64,000 bases of DNA from Panicum virgatum. Its lineage: Eukaryota > Streptophyta > Magnoliopsida > Poales > Poaceae. A model generated the notes under the pieces. That model saw only the letters and a program-made list of their open reading frames with translations, was not told the DNA's origin and did no database searches. Position numbers and translations under genes: made by a program. The stretch is from NCBI RefSeq assembly GCF_016808335.1, contig NC_053150.1, positions 28,216,030 through 28,280,029 of the forward strand, read 5' to 3'. Below are positions 1 through 12,090 of this stretch, piece by piece. How positions within the stretch are numbered: the first letter of the stretch is position 1; each line of letters starts with the position of its first letter.

Positions 1-32
1 ACATTGCTCAGAAGTGCAAACTGCTCAACTAA

Positions 33-350
33 AAGAAAGCAACTCTAGATGCCAAAGCTGACATCTCCGAGAGTACAAGGCGGCTCAACCTCCTGGAAAA
101 GGAACTGATGGAACTAGAAGAAAAGGTCCGCACCACCCAAAGACTGATCCAAGAGGAGAAAGCCTCGATTGCAAACTCCAAGCAAGAAGCCCAAGAAATG
201 ACCGAGCATATATGGGCAGAGTTTGCAGAGATAAGCACCTTGAGTCAACAGATAGTAACAGGCGATGACAAGGACGACGAAGCGATCATCGCAAGAGCCG
301 ATGCCATACGTGCAGAATACATCCATGCCATAGAAGGGTTCCTGAACTAG
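33..350 (+). pseudogene. Antisense coiled-coil ORF, C-terminal part
   Basis: An open frame after the stop at 30-32 runs to a TAG at 348-350. It encodes about 105 residues rich in Glu, Lys, Ala and Leu with heptad-like spacing, so a coiled coil is likely. It is antisense to element A's gag-pol and converges on it, with the two stop codons 353 bp apart. Tat-lineage elements of grasses commonly have such an additional antisense ORF downstream of integrase. The stop at 30-32 may be a mutation, with the true N-terminus further left. Its function is unknown. Confidence 0.5.
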
Positions 351-475
351 TAGAACTATTCAGAAAACATTTAATGTTGCCTGTTAAACCTGAAACTTGT
401 ACTCATTAAAAACATCTTAAGTCGATGGTGACACATCGGCTGCCTTGCATCTCATAATTTATTTATTTTTTTGCT

Positions 476-549
476 GGCCAACTCAACGTGTTGGCCTCTC
501 TCTCTCTTTTGTTTTTATTTCTTTTACTGGCCAACTCAACGTGTTGGCC

Positions 550-643
<94 letters not shown>

Positions 644-666
644 CTGGCCAACTCAACGTGTTGGCC
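476..666. repeat. Three copies of a 21-bp hairpin sequence
   Basis: The sequence ggccaactcaacgtgttggc(c) occurs at 476-496, 529-549 and 646-666. Its arms GGCCAAC and GTTGGCC are perfectly complementary around a 7-nt loop. The first and third copies are both preceded by ttgct. The copies lie in the gap between the convergent antisense ORF and the end of pol. Confidence 0.9.
550..640. repeat. AT microsatellite
   Basis: An (AT)n tract of about 90 bp, interrupted by two single TAC units. It separates the second and third copies of the 21-bp hairpin sequence. Confidence 0.97.
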
Positions 667-703
667 TATTACAATACAGCCAGATGGATCTCATCGACTC
701 TTA

Positions 704-2059
704 TCACTCGCCTTCCCACATGCTCGGGAAATACTTCTTGAGGTGTTGGCCATTGACCGCCACAGGAAACTTGACACCATCCAATTCCTCAAGTATGTAT
801 GCATTTCCAGGCAAAACCTGATCAACCTTGTACGGTCCATGCCAAGTTGGAGACCATTTACTATACTTCCTGTCTTTAGTTCCCAATGGTAGCACTGCCT
901 CCCAAACTAGGTCCCCAACCTGGAATTCTTTCGGCTTGACCTTTTTGTTGTATGCACGAGCAACTTTAGCCTTGTTTTCCTTGATCTTCTCAAGTGACCA
1001 AAGTCTTAGCTCTGTAAGATCCTCCACATTATCGCTCATCAAGGCTGCATACTCTTCAGCCGATAGATCATTCTGAAACTCAACACGTCTTGATCCGGCC
1101 GTGATCTCCCATGGCAACACAGCGTCTTGACCATAGACCAAATGGTATGGTGACATCTTGATGGATCCGTGACACGAAATATGATATGCTCACAAAGCTT
1201 CTAACAACACCTCATGCCAGCGCCTAGGATATTCATCAATCTTCCTTTTGATCAGCTTGATAAGGCTCTGGTTGGATGCTTCAGCCTGCCCATTAGCCTG
1301 GGCATAATATGGGGATGATCTGATCAGCTTGAATCCCGTTTCATCGGCAAACTTTCTGAATTCCTCCGATATAAAGACCGATCCTCCATCGGTCGTAATG
1401 GTTTGAGGAATCCCAAACCTATGAATGATGTGCTCTTTAACGAAACTGATCACATCTTTTGAAGCCACCGACCTCGTGGGTACTGCCTCCACCCATTTTG
1501 TGAAATAATCCGTGACAGCCAACACCCATTGGTGACCTTTGCTAGATGGCGGGTTAATCTGGCCAATCATATCCATGGCCCAACCCCTGAACGGCCACGA
1601 CTTAATGATAGAATTCATTATTGATGCCAGTACCATCTGAATTTTGCCGAATCTCTGACATTCCTGACATCCCTTGTAATATTTAAAGCAATCCTCAAGC
1701 ATGGTAGGCTAGTAATATCCCGATCGTCTAATCAGCCATTTCATCTTATGAGCCGATTGATGAGTACCGCAAGCTCCTTCATGAACCTCATGCAAGAGCC
1801 GATTCGACTCCGAAGGCCCCAAACATTTAAGTAGCAGTCCTTCCAAAGTCTTGTAGAACATGTCATCCCCTATCAGAACATACTTCATAGCTTTGAGTCT
1901 TATCCTTCTGGGAGCCCCCCGAGCCGAAACCTTCAAATAATTGAAGATATCGGCTCTCCAGTCTCCAGGTTCTAGAAACTGAACCTCTATATCGACTCCA
2001 TCGGCTATTTCTTTGTATCCAGAAGCCATCTGTGCCAAGTCATTGGCTTCACTGTTCAA
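704..2059 (-). pseudogene. Element A integrase (broken)
   Basis: Three collinear blocks (1709-2059, 1190-1702, 704-1156) give the end of the RNase H linker, the zinc-binding H/C region (ending KGCQEC) and the DDE core. The core acidic residues are visible in VTDYFTKW, TTDGGSVF and NGQAEASNQ. A basic C-terminal region with HLKKYF ends at 704. Integrase joins element cDNA to host DNA. Stop codons separate the blocks near 2063, 1706 and 1187; two fall where the family usually has Trp, fitting G-to-A change. There is no chromodomain, as expected for Tat. Confidence 0.88.
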
Positions 2060-2065
2060 AGTCCT

Positions 2066-4152
2066 TCATATCCAGTGGAAATTAATGTACCTGAATTGTG
2101 ACATCAACTCACGGCACTGCATCCATATTGGAAAAAGAGCCTCGCTCTCACATTTATATTCTTCCGTGAGCTGAGAAATCACCAGCTTCGAATCCCCAAA
2201 TATTTCCACTGCTTCTGCACCAGCTTCCAAGAGTAATTCCATTCCCTTGCGAACGGCTTCATACTCTACTAAATTATTGGTGCATGGAGTAGCCATCCTG
2301 ATGGAAAAAGAATATGTCGCTCCACGAGGCGATACCAACAGAATTCCTACGCCGCACCCATCATCACAAGCCGATCCGTCAAAGAACATGGCCCAGACAT
2401 GTACAAAAAGTGCAGATACATCAGTGTTGACCCTGTCTGCAATAAGGTCCGCCAGTGCCTGCCCCTTGACTGCCTTTGCAGGTTGATATCGGATATCGAA
2501 TTTTGACAATGCAAACATCCATTTTCTCAGTCGGCCTTTCAGAATAGGAGCCGACAACATATGCTTGATGACATCCGACTTACATATAACGATCGTCTCC
2601 GCCGAGAGAAAAATATGTCGAAGCTTTGTACATGTAAAGAATAAACAAAGACAAAGCTTTTCGATCTCAGGATACCTGGTCTCGGCGTCCAACATGCGCC
2701 TGCTGAGGTAGAAGACAACCCTCTCCTGGTCGTCATGTTTCTGAATCAGAACTGAGGCGATGGAAGTGTCACCCACAGATAAGTACACGTAGAAGGGCCT
2801 GTCTTGTCGTGGAGGAACCAAAACTGGAGGCTTCGACAAATATTCCTTGATTTCATCAAAAGCCCGCTGCTGTTCTGCCCCCCAGTGAAACTCATCCTCG
2901 GACTTGATCTTCACCAGACCTATGAACGGCTCGATACGCCCAGACAGATTGGAGATAAATCGTCTAACCAAGTTGATTTTGCCGATGAGCTTTTGTAACT
3001 CCTTCTTCGTAGTAGGCGGCTTCATTGTCTTTACCGCCTCCTGACTCTTCAAGCTGATCTTGATTCCCCGCTCATGCACCAGGAATCCTAAGAACTGACC
3101 GGCTGACACGCCAAAGGCACATTTCTTTGGGTTCATTTTGAGCCCAAACTTCCGAGTCCGTTCCAAAACTTTACGAAAATCTTCCAGATGCCCCCAGCTG
3201 ACATGGACTTGACCACGACATCATCAATGTATATCTCTACCAGCTTGCCGATGAGATCATGAAAAATGTAATTCATGGCGCGTTGATATGTTGCACCGGC
3301 ATTTTTCAATCCAAAGGTCATAACCAAGTACTCGAACAAGCCGACCGCGCCTGGTTCTCTGAATGCGGTCTTGCTTATATCTTCTAGGGCCATGAAAATC
3401 TGGTTGTAGCCAGTGTTACCGTCCATAAAGCTAAGCATTTTGTGACTGGCAGTGGCGTTGATCAATGTTTCTGCCATGGGCATCGGATATTCGTCCTTTG
3501 GTGTTGCTCTGTTGAGGTCCCTAAAATCCACGCAGACTCTCCATCGGCCATCCTTCTTTTGAACAGGGACCACACTGGAGATCCATTCTGCATACCTGCA
3601 TGGCCTGATGAACCCTGCGTCCAACATCTTTTGCACTTCTTTCCTGACCTCCTCCAGGACTTCGGCTTTCATCTGCCTTGCTCGCTGTTGAAACAGCCGA
3701 AATCCTTTCTTAAGCGGGAGCCGATGTTCAACGATGCTTCTATCCAAACCAGGCATTTCAGTATAATCCCACGCGAAACAATCCCGGTATTCCTTCAACA
3801 GTGCTATCATCGGCTCACGCAGACTCGGGTCTAGCTTCTTGCTGATAAATGTTGGTCGCGGCTTATCCCCGGGACCGATATCAACTTCCTCCAAATCGTC
3901 AGCTGATGTAAACCCGTACCCCAACTTGCCGTCGCCTGTTAAATCGACTGTGGACGTAGGCGACTTGTCATCAACTGCCACGTCGACAGCAAACACGGGG
4001 AGATGACAAAAGAAAATTTTTGGCCGACCGCACGGGCCGGCCGTTTCTATATTACTCCTTGAAACTGAATGCTCATTAACTGACCAGCTACCGGAGCTGG
4101 CCATTGTTTGTACATAATGTAACAACTTTAACTCCAAACATATATTACTCAT
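2066..4152 (-). pseudogene. Element A reverse transcriptase and dual RNase H (broken)
   Basis: The frame 3133-4152 carries the RT with the VDFRDLN and YIDDVVVKS motifs; the YIDD aspartates are intact. A frameshift between about 3200 and 3133 moves the RT thumb into the frame 2066-3166. That frame continues with the classic RNase H (through KAVKGQALADLIAD) and a second, archaeal-type RNase H starting at AMFFDGSACDDGCGVGI. RT copies element RNA to cDNA and RNase H removes the template. The dual RNase H is the main reason for placing A in the Tat lineage. Confidence 0.9.
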
Positions 4153-4406
4153 TTTTTTGGGGCCGGTCGCTGGGACCAGCCTCTCTAATCTTGCTAGATT
4201 CCGTAGCTTGCTAGGATGTTTTTACTCTATGAGGCCAGTGGATAAGACCACCCTCAGCCCGTTTTTTGTCGCTTCGATCCGATCACAGTCTTCTAGCGCG
4301 ATCCCTGAGATCGGCTCTTGCCCTTCCACGTGGGATTATACCGAACCTCGCTGGAATCATCTGCGCGGACCACCTCCACTTCATTGCCATCCCATTGGAC
4401 CAAACA

Positions 4407-5600
4407 CTAGTGCATCGTGGAAGGAACACAACAATTGGTGTGAATCCAATCCCTCCCAAGCAGCACTGTGTACGTACTCTTACTGTTGACGATGAAGAAC
4501 GAGGTTGGGATGGTCTTGCGGCCGACTGTCAACTCCGCGCCCTGCGCCTCCAACGGTTGGCCGTTGAAATCATTGAGCATTACGTTGGTCTTGATGAGAT
4601 TAGCAGTAGAACGACCCAATCGGCGCAGTACTGAGTACGGCATTAGATTGACCGCGGCGCCAGTGTTGACCAACATCCTGTTCACCGGCTTGCCATCGAT
4701 GAAACCCTTGAGATAAAATCCCTTCAGGTGCTTGTAGCTTTTCTCCTTGGGATTCTCGAAGATGATTGGCTGTGGGCCAAGATCCAACTGCGCGACGGCC
4801 AATTCCTCCGGTTTGGGCGCCCGAAACTCCGATGGGAGCACGAACACCATGTTTACATCAGCCGATGGCTTGTCATCATCTCTTGGCTGCTTGGGGCGCC
4901 ACTCCTTCCTTGGAGGGCGCCTTTCCACCTTTCGCGGCTGCCTGACTTGCTCCGCGAGATCTGGATGTGCTTTGCTCAGCACTTTGAGGTACCTTGCTTC
5001 TGCTTCCTCAAGATTGCGTAGGTGCTGCATCCTGGGCTTCTGTGAGCGGCTGAGCCTGTCAGGACACCATCGTGGATGATGATACTTATCTTCCTCTTCT
5101 AGCTCAAGATCATCCCTGGATGGCCGCCTCACATGGTCATCGTGACGTGTTCTGGGCCCCAAGCGCTGGAACACCGATGTCTTGCCTTGCTGGTGTCCCC
5201 GAGGCCTGCACTCCAAGCAATCATCTATAGTAGGCAATCGGCTCATGCCGAAATTCCAACAGTTCCTGAAGAACGGGCAATGCCAGTGGTCGCGTATCGC
5301 CTGGCGCCTCCCCAGCGTCCTCCCTGTGCGGTGCTCATACTCCTCCTCTTCTGATTCATATCGGCGGCGCAACTTGTACTGGTACTTTTCCAGAAGCCGA
5401 TTGGAAGCTGGGAGCTGATTGCGAATATGACGTACTTGTTCTTCAGTAACATGTTGCTGCTCCAGCTCGTCTTCATCCCGGGGCCATTTGCCAGAAGCGG
5501 CCTCTTTCCTCTGCTCGTCACGGCGGCGCATGGGTCCCGCCATGTTGATCTGGAACGCCAAGTTCTGACCCACAGGTCCAAGATCCGACAGCTCCACCAC
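4407..5600 (-). pseudogene. Element A nucleocapsid-like region and aspartic protease
   Basis: A 397-codon open block. Its first half is Arg/Glu-rich with a Cys/His cluster (CPFFRNCWNFGMSRL then DDCLEC). Near residue 305 is the protease active-site region MLVNTGAAVNLMPY, followed by GRDWIH. The catalytic Asp expected before TGA is Asn here, so the protease should be inactive. A TAG at 4404-4406 cuts the frame where homologous proteins continue. In an intact element this protease would process gag-pol. Confidence 0.85.
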
Positions 5601-5606
5601 GTTAGC

Positions 5607-7320
5607 CTATGGGAACGGTTGACTGTCCACCTTCATCGTGTGTTGGGCCAGAATTAATCGGCCTTGCTCGATAGCCGATTGGATCTGCCGACGCAGCTCC
5701 TTGCAGTCATTCATGGCATGGGTGAACGAGTGGTGCCACTTGCAATACAGCCTCCCCTGCAGCTCTTGCGTCGTTGGTAGCTTGTGATTCTCTGGGAGCT
5801 TCAACTGCTTCTCCTTGAGCAGTAAGTCGAATATCTACTCTGCCTTGGCCACGTCAAAGTCAAAGCCCTTCACAAGCCCTTTCTGTTTGACCCACTTGCA
5901 CGGGACGGGATTTGCCCCCCGGGTCCACTCTGCCACGACCACTTCTTGTTCCCCGCCAGAATCATCAGAATCATCTGCTTGGGCCATGTTTACATGGCGC
6001 TTGAATTTTTCCTGGTACAGATCAGGGTGGTAGTGTTCATACGCCGTGAGCTTCTGCACCATATGTGCCAGAGAAGTGAATTCCTACTGAAAAGCCAGAT
6101 CCTTGATCGGCTTAGCGAGTCCCAGAACAGCCAAATCGACTGCCTCTTTCTCTGTGATGCATGATGAGTAGCATCGATTCTTCTCTAAAGCGCTGGACAT
6201 ACTCTGACACACTTTCTCCTCGCTTCTGCCTGACTTGGGCGAGGTCGGCAATCCCGGCTTCAGCAGCCTCTGAATGATATTGGGTGTGGAACTGATTTTC
6301 CAGCTGCCTCCAAGTCCGGATCGAATCTGGGGGCAGTGACATATACCATCCGAAGGCTGAACCCGTGAGAGACTGGGAAAAGAAACGGACCCTTAGAGGA
6401 TCCGACACTGAGATCATCCCAAGCTGCGTTAGGTATCGGCTCACATATTCGATAGAGCTGGCCCCTACTGACCCGCTGAACTTGGTGAACTCTGGGAGCC
6501 GATACTTGGGTGGCAACGGGATCAAGTCGTAATCACTTGGATTCGGCTTAGAATAGCTGATCGCCTTTCTCTTGGGCAGGATGCCAAACTGGTCTCTTAA
6601 TATTGCACTGATATGATCCACACTAAGAACTCCTGGGGCCGAGGGCTCAGCACTCGGCCCGGTAGCGTACTTCGCTAGCCATGCCTGCTTCTCTGCATCT
6701 GCTCCTGAAGCTCCTACACCCACCAGATGTCCCGCGCGTGTTGGGTTGATATTGTCAGGTATGTACACACACGTGTAGCCATGCGGGATCTCTTTAGGCG
6801 GCTCGTTCAGGAACTGGCCTTCTCCAGGGTCACCGCTGATTTTGTAGACGACGTAGATCGGTGAACCTTGCGGTCCTGGATTTGCGAGTGAGTACGATAT
6901 TGGCAGCCTAGACTGAAGTGAGGCCTCTCCCTTGTGACTCCCCAAGATTGGTCCTGATGGGGAGTACTAATTCTTGATCACCTCCTGGACGACACGATGT
7001 GCCACACGCTCGAGCTCATTCACCAGGCTTTCTGAGTGCCGATGAAGCGTGTGAGCCACCATGTAGTTCATCTCCTGGCATAGGGCTCTAGTGCGCTCCT
7101 CTGATGGCACAGACAGGTCAACGTTGTCGAGATCGCCTTCGGGTGAGAGCCCCTTCCACCTGATGCCATGGTTGCGGGTGCTCTCGAAAGAGCCGATGAG
7201 ATCGGCTTCGAACTGAGCTTTGACCTCATCATATTTTTGCTTGTGCTCTGGAGTCAGCTCTTCATACGTGACAGGTTTGGTGACCGGTGGAACCGGTGCT
7301 TGGTCCTGAAGTCCTGTCAT
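5607..7320 (-). pseudogene. Element A gag (broken)
   Basis: The likely start is the ATG at 7318-7320 just inside the LTR (MTGLQDQ); an earlier ATG at 7392 lies within the LTR. Blocks 6967-7320, 6112-6945, 5835-6062 and 5607-5804 give the gag N-terminus, the retrotransposon gag domain (FGWYMSLPPDS, then QKRGESVSEYVQRFRE) and a linker. A TAG near 6965 and frame changes near 6160, 5830 and 5603 break it. Gag would form the cytoplasmic particle shell. Confidence 0.87.
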
Positions 7321-7350
7321 CTCTGCGGCGGGCGTTGTTGCTGATGAAGG

Positions 7351-7367
7351 TCCCACCGGGCGTGCCA
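7351..7367 (-). promoter_or_regulatory. Element A candidate primer binding site
   Basis: On the minus strand the LTR end is followed after a few bases by TGGCACGCCCGGTGGGA. It starts with TGG, as expected for pairing with a tRNA 3' CCA, and lies where the minus-strand primer site should be. I could not assign the tRNA with confidence. Confidence 0.6.
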
Positions 7368-7372
7368 GAATG

Positions 7373-8590
7373 TGTTGTTGGTCAAAACCCACCGGCGAGT
7401 AGCGACAGGCAACACGAAAAGCCGGGAGGTCGCCGGGGCGCTGGCAGGCACTGCTCCCTCGTCAACGGCCCACAATTCCAGCACACGCCGCGGCTTTCGA
7501 AGACGCAGGGTGTGCCACCTGACCTATACCCAATCAAGAAGGTGCGAACGTGGTTGCGACGATTTGCCTGCATACACAAACACGTGGAAACGTAAGTCCG
7601 AGCCGTGGTCGGCTCCCCGAGACGACTCTTGCATCAGCTTTAAAGAGCCGATCGAGTCCCGGTGTCAGATTGGATCTGTTTGTATCAGGATATTTGATGA
7701 ATAAAGCAAATAACTGTTAAGCTGCTTCAATTAAATCTAGCTAATCTAATCCACGACGGTAAAAGCTTCACTGCTAGATCGGAACATCCTACACGTAATT
7801 AGGCCTAATGAACGCAATAAATAAATAAACCTTAACTAGAATAGAGGCCTAAGAACAAGCTAAAGTTGATTCCCGGATCAATTCCCTGTTAAGACTAAGG
7901 CAAAGCATCTAATACATCACCGGATCATCCAACCCGTTTGGAAGGCCTAACCTAGCAGATATTATGCCAACTCTTAAGTATAAGAGCGAACCATAACGGA
8001 CTAAATCTACTAAATATAAAAGAAGCAGGGTGTTATTTCCGCGCAACTAATTCTATGCAACAAGAATTAGCATAAGATTGAAACATGATTGCGCAGAGAT
8101 AACATGATATTCGTAGATGATAAGCAACACAAGCACGATAGATCTACTAAAAGCCATGCTACGAACATCAGGATAACTAGCATTACTCGCCATAAAAAAT
8201 GCTTCAATACGAGTAATACCAAGGTAAAAGCAAGAACAACGCTGCCCTGATCGCAAGAAGCGATCAGGGCAGCATGTCGCTTACTTGGATGAAACCCTAG
8301 AATTAGGGGTGGCGACGCGCCGAGAGTTGTTGATTGCAAACGTGATGACGTTCTCTTTTTACGAATATCATAGGGTACATATTTATAGTCTGGAGACTTG
8401 GGAAACAATCTAAACTAATGTGTCCATATCGGACTCTATCTCTAACTCAATCTGAACTAAATCTAAGGATACACGGCCCACATGGCCCAAATGCTCATGC
8501 AGGAGCCGATTCATAAGCCTTCTTCAATTTCTTCATTAAGCCCAACTCACTCGCGGCCCATTAATTAACCTGTTAAATTAGGCGATAACA
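7373..8590 (-). repeat. Element A LTR (5' LTR on the minus strand)
   Basis: It is bounded by TG...CA: tgttgttgg at 7373 and gcgataaca ending at 8590; 1218 bp. Read on the minus strand it starts TGTTATCGCC. It interrupts the RT codons of element B immediately at 8591. The exact inner border could be 2 bp further left (tgtgttg). The other LTR is outside the window. Confidence 0.85.
8380..8388 (-). promoter_or_regulatory. TATA box in LTR A
   Basis: The plus strand reads tatttatag, giving CTATAAATA on the minus strand, about 200 bp into the LTR. This is a plausible core promoter for element A. Confidence 0.6.
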
Positions 8591-9640
8591 ATTCGTCCAT
8601 AAACACCTTGTTCATGAGGTTCATGAAATATGCAGGTGCATTGGTGAGTCCAAATGACATTACGGTAAACTCAAACTGTCCGTATCTTGTGACAAAGGCT
8701 GTCTTTGGGATGTTGCTTTCCCTTATCTTGAGATGGAAATATCCTGAACTTAGATCAATCTTGGAGAAGTACTTGGCTCCTTTTAATTGATCGAAAAGGT
8801 CATCAATCCTGAGAAGGGGGTACTTATTTTTTATGGTAACTTCGTTCAGCGCCCGGTAGTCTACACACAACCTCATACTCCCATCCTTCTTCTTAACAAA
8901 TAGTACTGGGGCTCCCCAAGGCGATGAGCTTGGTCTGATGAACCCAATTCGTTGCAATTCTTCTAGTTGCTTCTTTAATTCTGCCAATTCGGAGGCTGCC
9001 ATCCTATAGGGTCTCTTGGCTATAGGGGCGGTTCCAGGGACAAGGTCGATGACAAACTCTATATCCCTATCTGGTGGCATCCCAGGAAGTTCTTCCGGGA
9101 AAACATCTGGGTACTCATTTATCACCGGGACTTCTTCTAAGGACTTGGCTTCCATGCTAAACACCATTGGGTCTGATCCACTTACCCGGGTATGGCAGGT
9201 CACTCGTACTCCTTCCGGGTTTGTTAGGTGTACTACCTTCTCAGTACAACCTATGAGACCATTGTGTCGGCTTAGCCAGTCCATTCCAAGGATCATGTCT
9301 ATTCCCTTAGACTTAAGTACTACTAAGTCTGCTAAAAATTCTACCCCACTTAAATTGATCCTTACCCGTAGACAACCTAGTTGACACTTGATGTCACCTC
9401 CAGGGGTGTTTTAGTAGTACTGTAGGTATATTGTGCTTTTCCACAAAACTCGAGGATATGAACGAGTGTGATGCTCTAGAATCAAATAGTACTGTTGCAA
9501 GAGCTGAGCTGACTAGGTACTCACCGAGCACTACACCCTGAGCTCCTTGAGCCTCCTGTGCGTTGATGTGGTTGACGCGGGCTCGTCCAAATGACTGCTG
9601 GGGCTGCCTCATCTGCTGACTGTTGTTGTTGGTGTTGCTG
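8591..9640 (-). pseudogene. Element B protease and partial reverse transcriptase
   Basis: The active-site region near 9520 reads LFDSRASHSFIS, where DTGAS or DSGAS is expected, so one conserved Gly is lost. After a stop and frame change near 9395, [12 protein letters not shown] leads into [39 protein letters not shown] and [11 protein letters not shown]. The gene ends abruptly after VFMDEL, before the expected IDD active site, where A's LTR begins. SGYFHLKI replaces the usual GYHQ-type sequence. It cannot be functional. Confidence 0.9.
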
Positions 9641-10792
9641 TTGTTGCGGATGGGCACTCGGTTAGTATCTGACAGAACTGGCCTTGGTCCATTCACCGTG
9701 TTGGAGAAGGCTGATGTAGCAGGCTTGTTCTTAGCATATGGGTAGTTTGCAATGAAATGCACTATCTCACAGTAGTTGAAACAGACCCTAGCATTGCTGT
9801 TGTTGGTTGTGACTTGGCTTGCATTGCTCTGCGGGGCCCTCATGGTGTTCTGGCTCCTGAGCTGTGTATTAGGGGCTTGTGGGCCTATCACCTGAGATTG
9901 AGTCCTATACTGCATAGGGGCTTGCAATGTAGTTGAAGCTTCTGGGTTTCTGGAAGCAATCCTGCTGGCGGGACTTGCTTTCCAGAAACTTGCGCTTGTT
10001 ATCCTTCCTCTCTTCAATTTTGGCCCTTTCTGTAAGAATGGCCTTGTTCATCAGTGTATCGAAATTAGGGTAGATCTGAGGGGTAAGCAGGGTCCAGAGT
10101 TCTGGGTTCAGTCCCTCCTTGAACATATCTTGCTTCTTCTCATCGTCATTCACTTCTTCTGGTGCATATCGGGCCAGCTCCATGAACTGATGGGTGTACT
10201 CTTCCACTGACATGCTTCCTTGCTGCAGAGCACGGAACTGATCCACCTTGCACTTCATGGTGGCCGAGGGAATATGATATCGGCGGAACTCCATCACAAA
10301 CTCTTTCCATGTGATGGTGGTGGCATCTTCGGCAGCTGCACAGTAATTTTCCCACCAGGCTAAGGCAGTCCCAGTGAGTTGGTGTGCTGCCAGAAGAACT
10401 TTGTCCTGATCTTGGCATTCAAACGGCTTGAGCTTCCTCTGGATCACACGTAGCTAGTCGTCTGCATCCAAGGGGTTGCTGGATCTGGCAAAAGTGGGCG
10501 GCTTGGTCATTAGAAAAGCTGTCAGCTTGTCGTTCATGGTTTGTTCACGAGGCCGCTTGTTTACAAGGGCATTGGCCAATGTTTCTAGGATGAGGGTCTG
10601 ATTGTGGATTATCTGTGCCAGGTCCCCGAGGGGTGGTGGTGGTGGCAGTGGCACTTCTCCTTGATTTTCTCCTTGGTTCTGACTCACTTCCTGTTCATCC
10701 TGAGGAGGGTTCTGTCCATTAGGCTGCACTCCCGTACCAGCGACTGCGGGGCTCCGAATGCGGGAGGCCCTCGCAACGCTTTGGGAAGCCAT
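9640..10792 (-). pseudogene. Element B gag (broken)
   Basis: The start at 10790-10792 (MASQSVARASRI) is preceded directly by CAG. A proline-rich N-terminal segment is followed, after a TAG at about 10453, by the gag domain (LTGTALAWWENY, VEEYTHQFMELARYAPEEV). After a frame change near 9990 comes a degenerate zinc knuckle (VCFNYCEIVHFIANYPYAK, last Cys missing). Gag would form the particle. The start choice is supported by the same CAG-ATGG arrangement in elements C and D. Confidence 0.87.
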
Positions 10793-11138
10793 CTGTAAAT
10801 TGGGTGGAGCTTTTGTGAGATTAGAATTAAGTGATGTTTAAGTTGTTTAGTTTGTATTTTTGAAAAGGCAGAATCTACCTTCTGCCGATAAGCACACAAC
10901 TAACAAGCACACAAACATAGCAAACAACAAGCACACACAACTTTATTATCGCAAGGGAGGGTACAACACGGGGTAAGACTAAAACACGTACTACATGTTC
11001 GGGTACAGGTTCATACTTAAGGGTACAACTTAAGCCAGTGGGGCTGGGAAGTACAACACTAGGATGGCGTCGGGCATTCTACTCGCGGGGCGAGCCTTCT
11101 TCCGGGGCGGTGGGTGCGAGTAGTTCTTGCTCGCTGTC

Positions 11139-11939
11139 CTATTGGTTTCCATTTGCCAGGGGTTGCGTAGCAGCTTCCCTTTCGATGGCGGCAGTAGGCC
11201 CTTCGGGGTTCTCGGGTGGGGCTTGTGGGGTTCCCAAGAGTGGTCCCCATCCTATGACGGGCATCCCGAGTAGAATATGGTCTTCCCCAATTGCCGGGAC
11301 TGGGGTTCCACTTCTGGTCCATTCTTGCATACGCCGGTCTCGGGCTTGCCTGAGGCTCTCCTGAGCAACTGCTTCACTGCTGACTGCAGCTGCGGCTCTT
11401 GCCTCGGCTTGGGCTGCTCGTATCTGTTGTAGTCTTACTGCGAGTTTTGCTTGCTCGGCTCGATGGGTCTGCTCCCTCAGGATGTTGGCTTGCTCGTCAA
11501 AGAGCTGATCTAAGGAGTCTAGGTAAATAGCCACTTGGTACAGGGGGTCTTCTTCATGGTGGCGCCGTTCTAGACTTCTCATGCGTGCCTCCCAGACTGG
11601 GGTTCTGATGGCCGGCGGAAAGAACCTCATTGGTGTGGAGGCGAGGTGTCTTTCAAAAATCCGGCATTGGTAACGGAGCGCCTTTCTGACAGCCAAGGGA
11701 TAGGTGTCTTGGTGCCTAAACCTTGTAGCAGTCACTCGCCATGGCTGGATGTCGGGGTAGCGATCACTTCTGGTGATGACTAGGATCACCCTGCAGCGGA
11801 GAGTGCCATGATGCTCGTACTCTTTGCTGTAGTACCTTGGGCGTTCTGTGACGCCAAGGCTTTACAGGGCATTGATCAAGAGGCTGGGGAAGCTAGGTAC
11901 AGCTTGGCAATTGCCCTGGGTCCATCATTCCTCAGCCAT
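11139..11939 (-). pseudogene. ORF0b: second copy of the extra ORF upstream of gag
   Basis: The frame starts at the ATG at 11937-11939, directly after CAG, and is open to 11139 apart from two stops in the first 27 codons (a TGA at codon 5 and a TAA near 11861). About 266 codons. It shares the core of ORF0a: YYSKEYEHHGTLRC, then DTYPLAVRKALR, then TPMRFFPP, followed by a Gln/Ala/Arg-rich coiled coil and a Pro-rich tail. No catalytic motif is visible. It is homologous to an ORF found upstream of gag in related grass elements; its function is unknown. Confidence 0.75.
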
Positions 11940-12090
11940 CTGAAAACAATGATAGGGTGAATACACTTGCACAATTATTTGGGGTACACAAAGGGAGTAG
12001 ATGATATTTATTATTGCAACATGGTGGGATACAGATTTCATGGATACACGATTATTAGGGCAAAGGTTCTAGCTTGGGGTGCTACTCCTA

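Larger units (their letters stand above)
1..8590 (-). mobile_element. Element A: Tat-lineage Ty3/gypsy retrotransposon, 3' end outside window
   Basis: Read on the minus strand, one LTR (7373-8590) is followed by gag, protease, RT, RNase H, a second RNase H and integrase, then a convergent antisense ORF. The second, archaeal-type RNase H between the usual RNase H and integrase is diagnostic of the Tat lineage, whose grass members often carry extra, sometimes antisense, ORFs. The 3' LTR lies beyond position 1. The LTR abuts an interrupted RT gene at 8591, so A sits inside element B; the flanking five bases attcg should recur at the unseen end. The reading frames carry several stops and frameshifts, so this copy is not autonomous. 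Confidence 0.9.

Noticed and set aside
463..741. Open frames rich in Tyr and Ile on both strands
   Set aside because: They are translations of the AT microsatellite.
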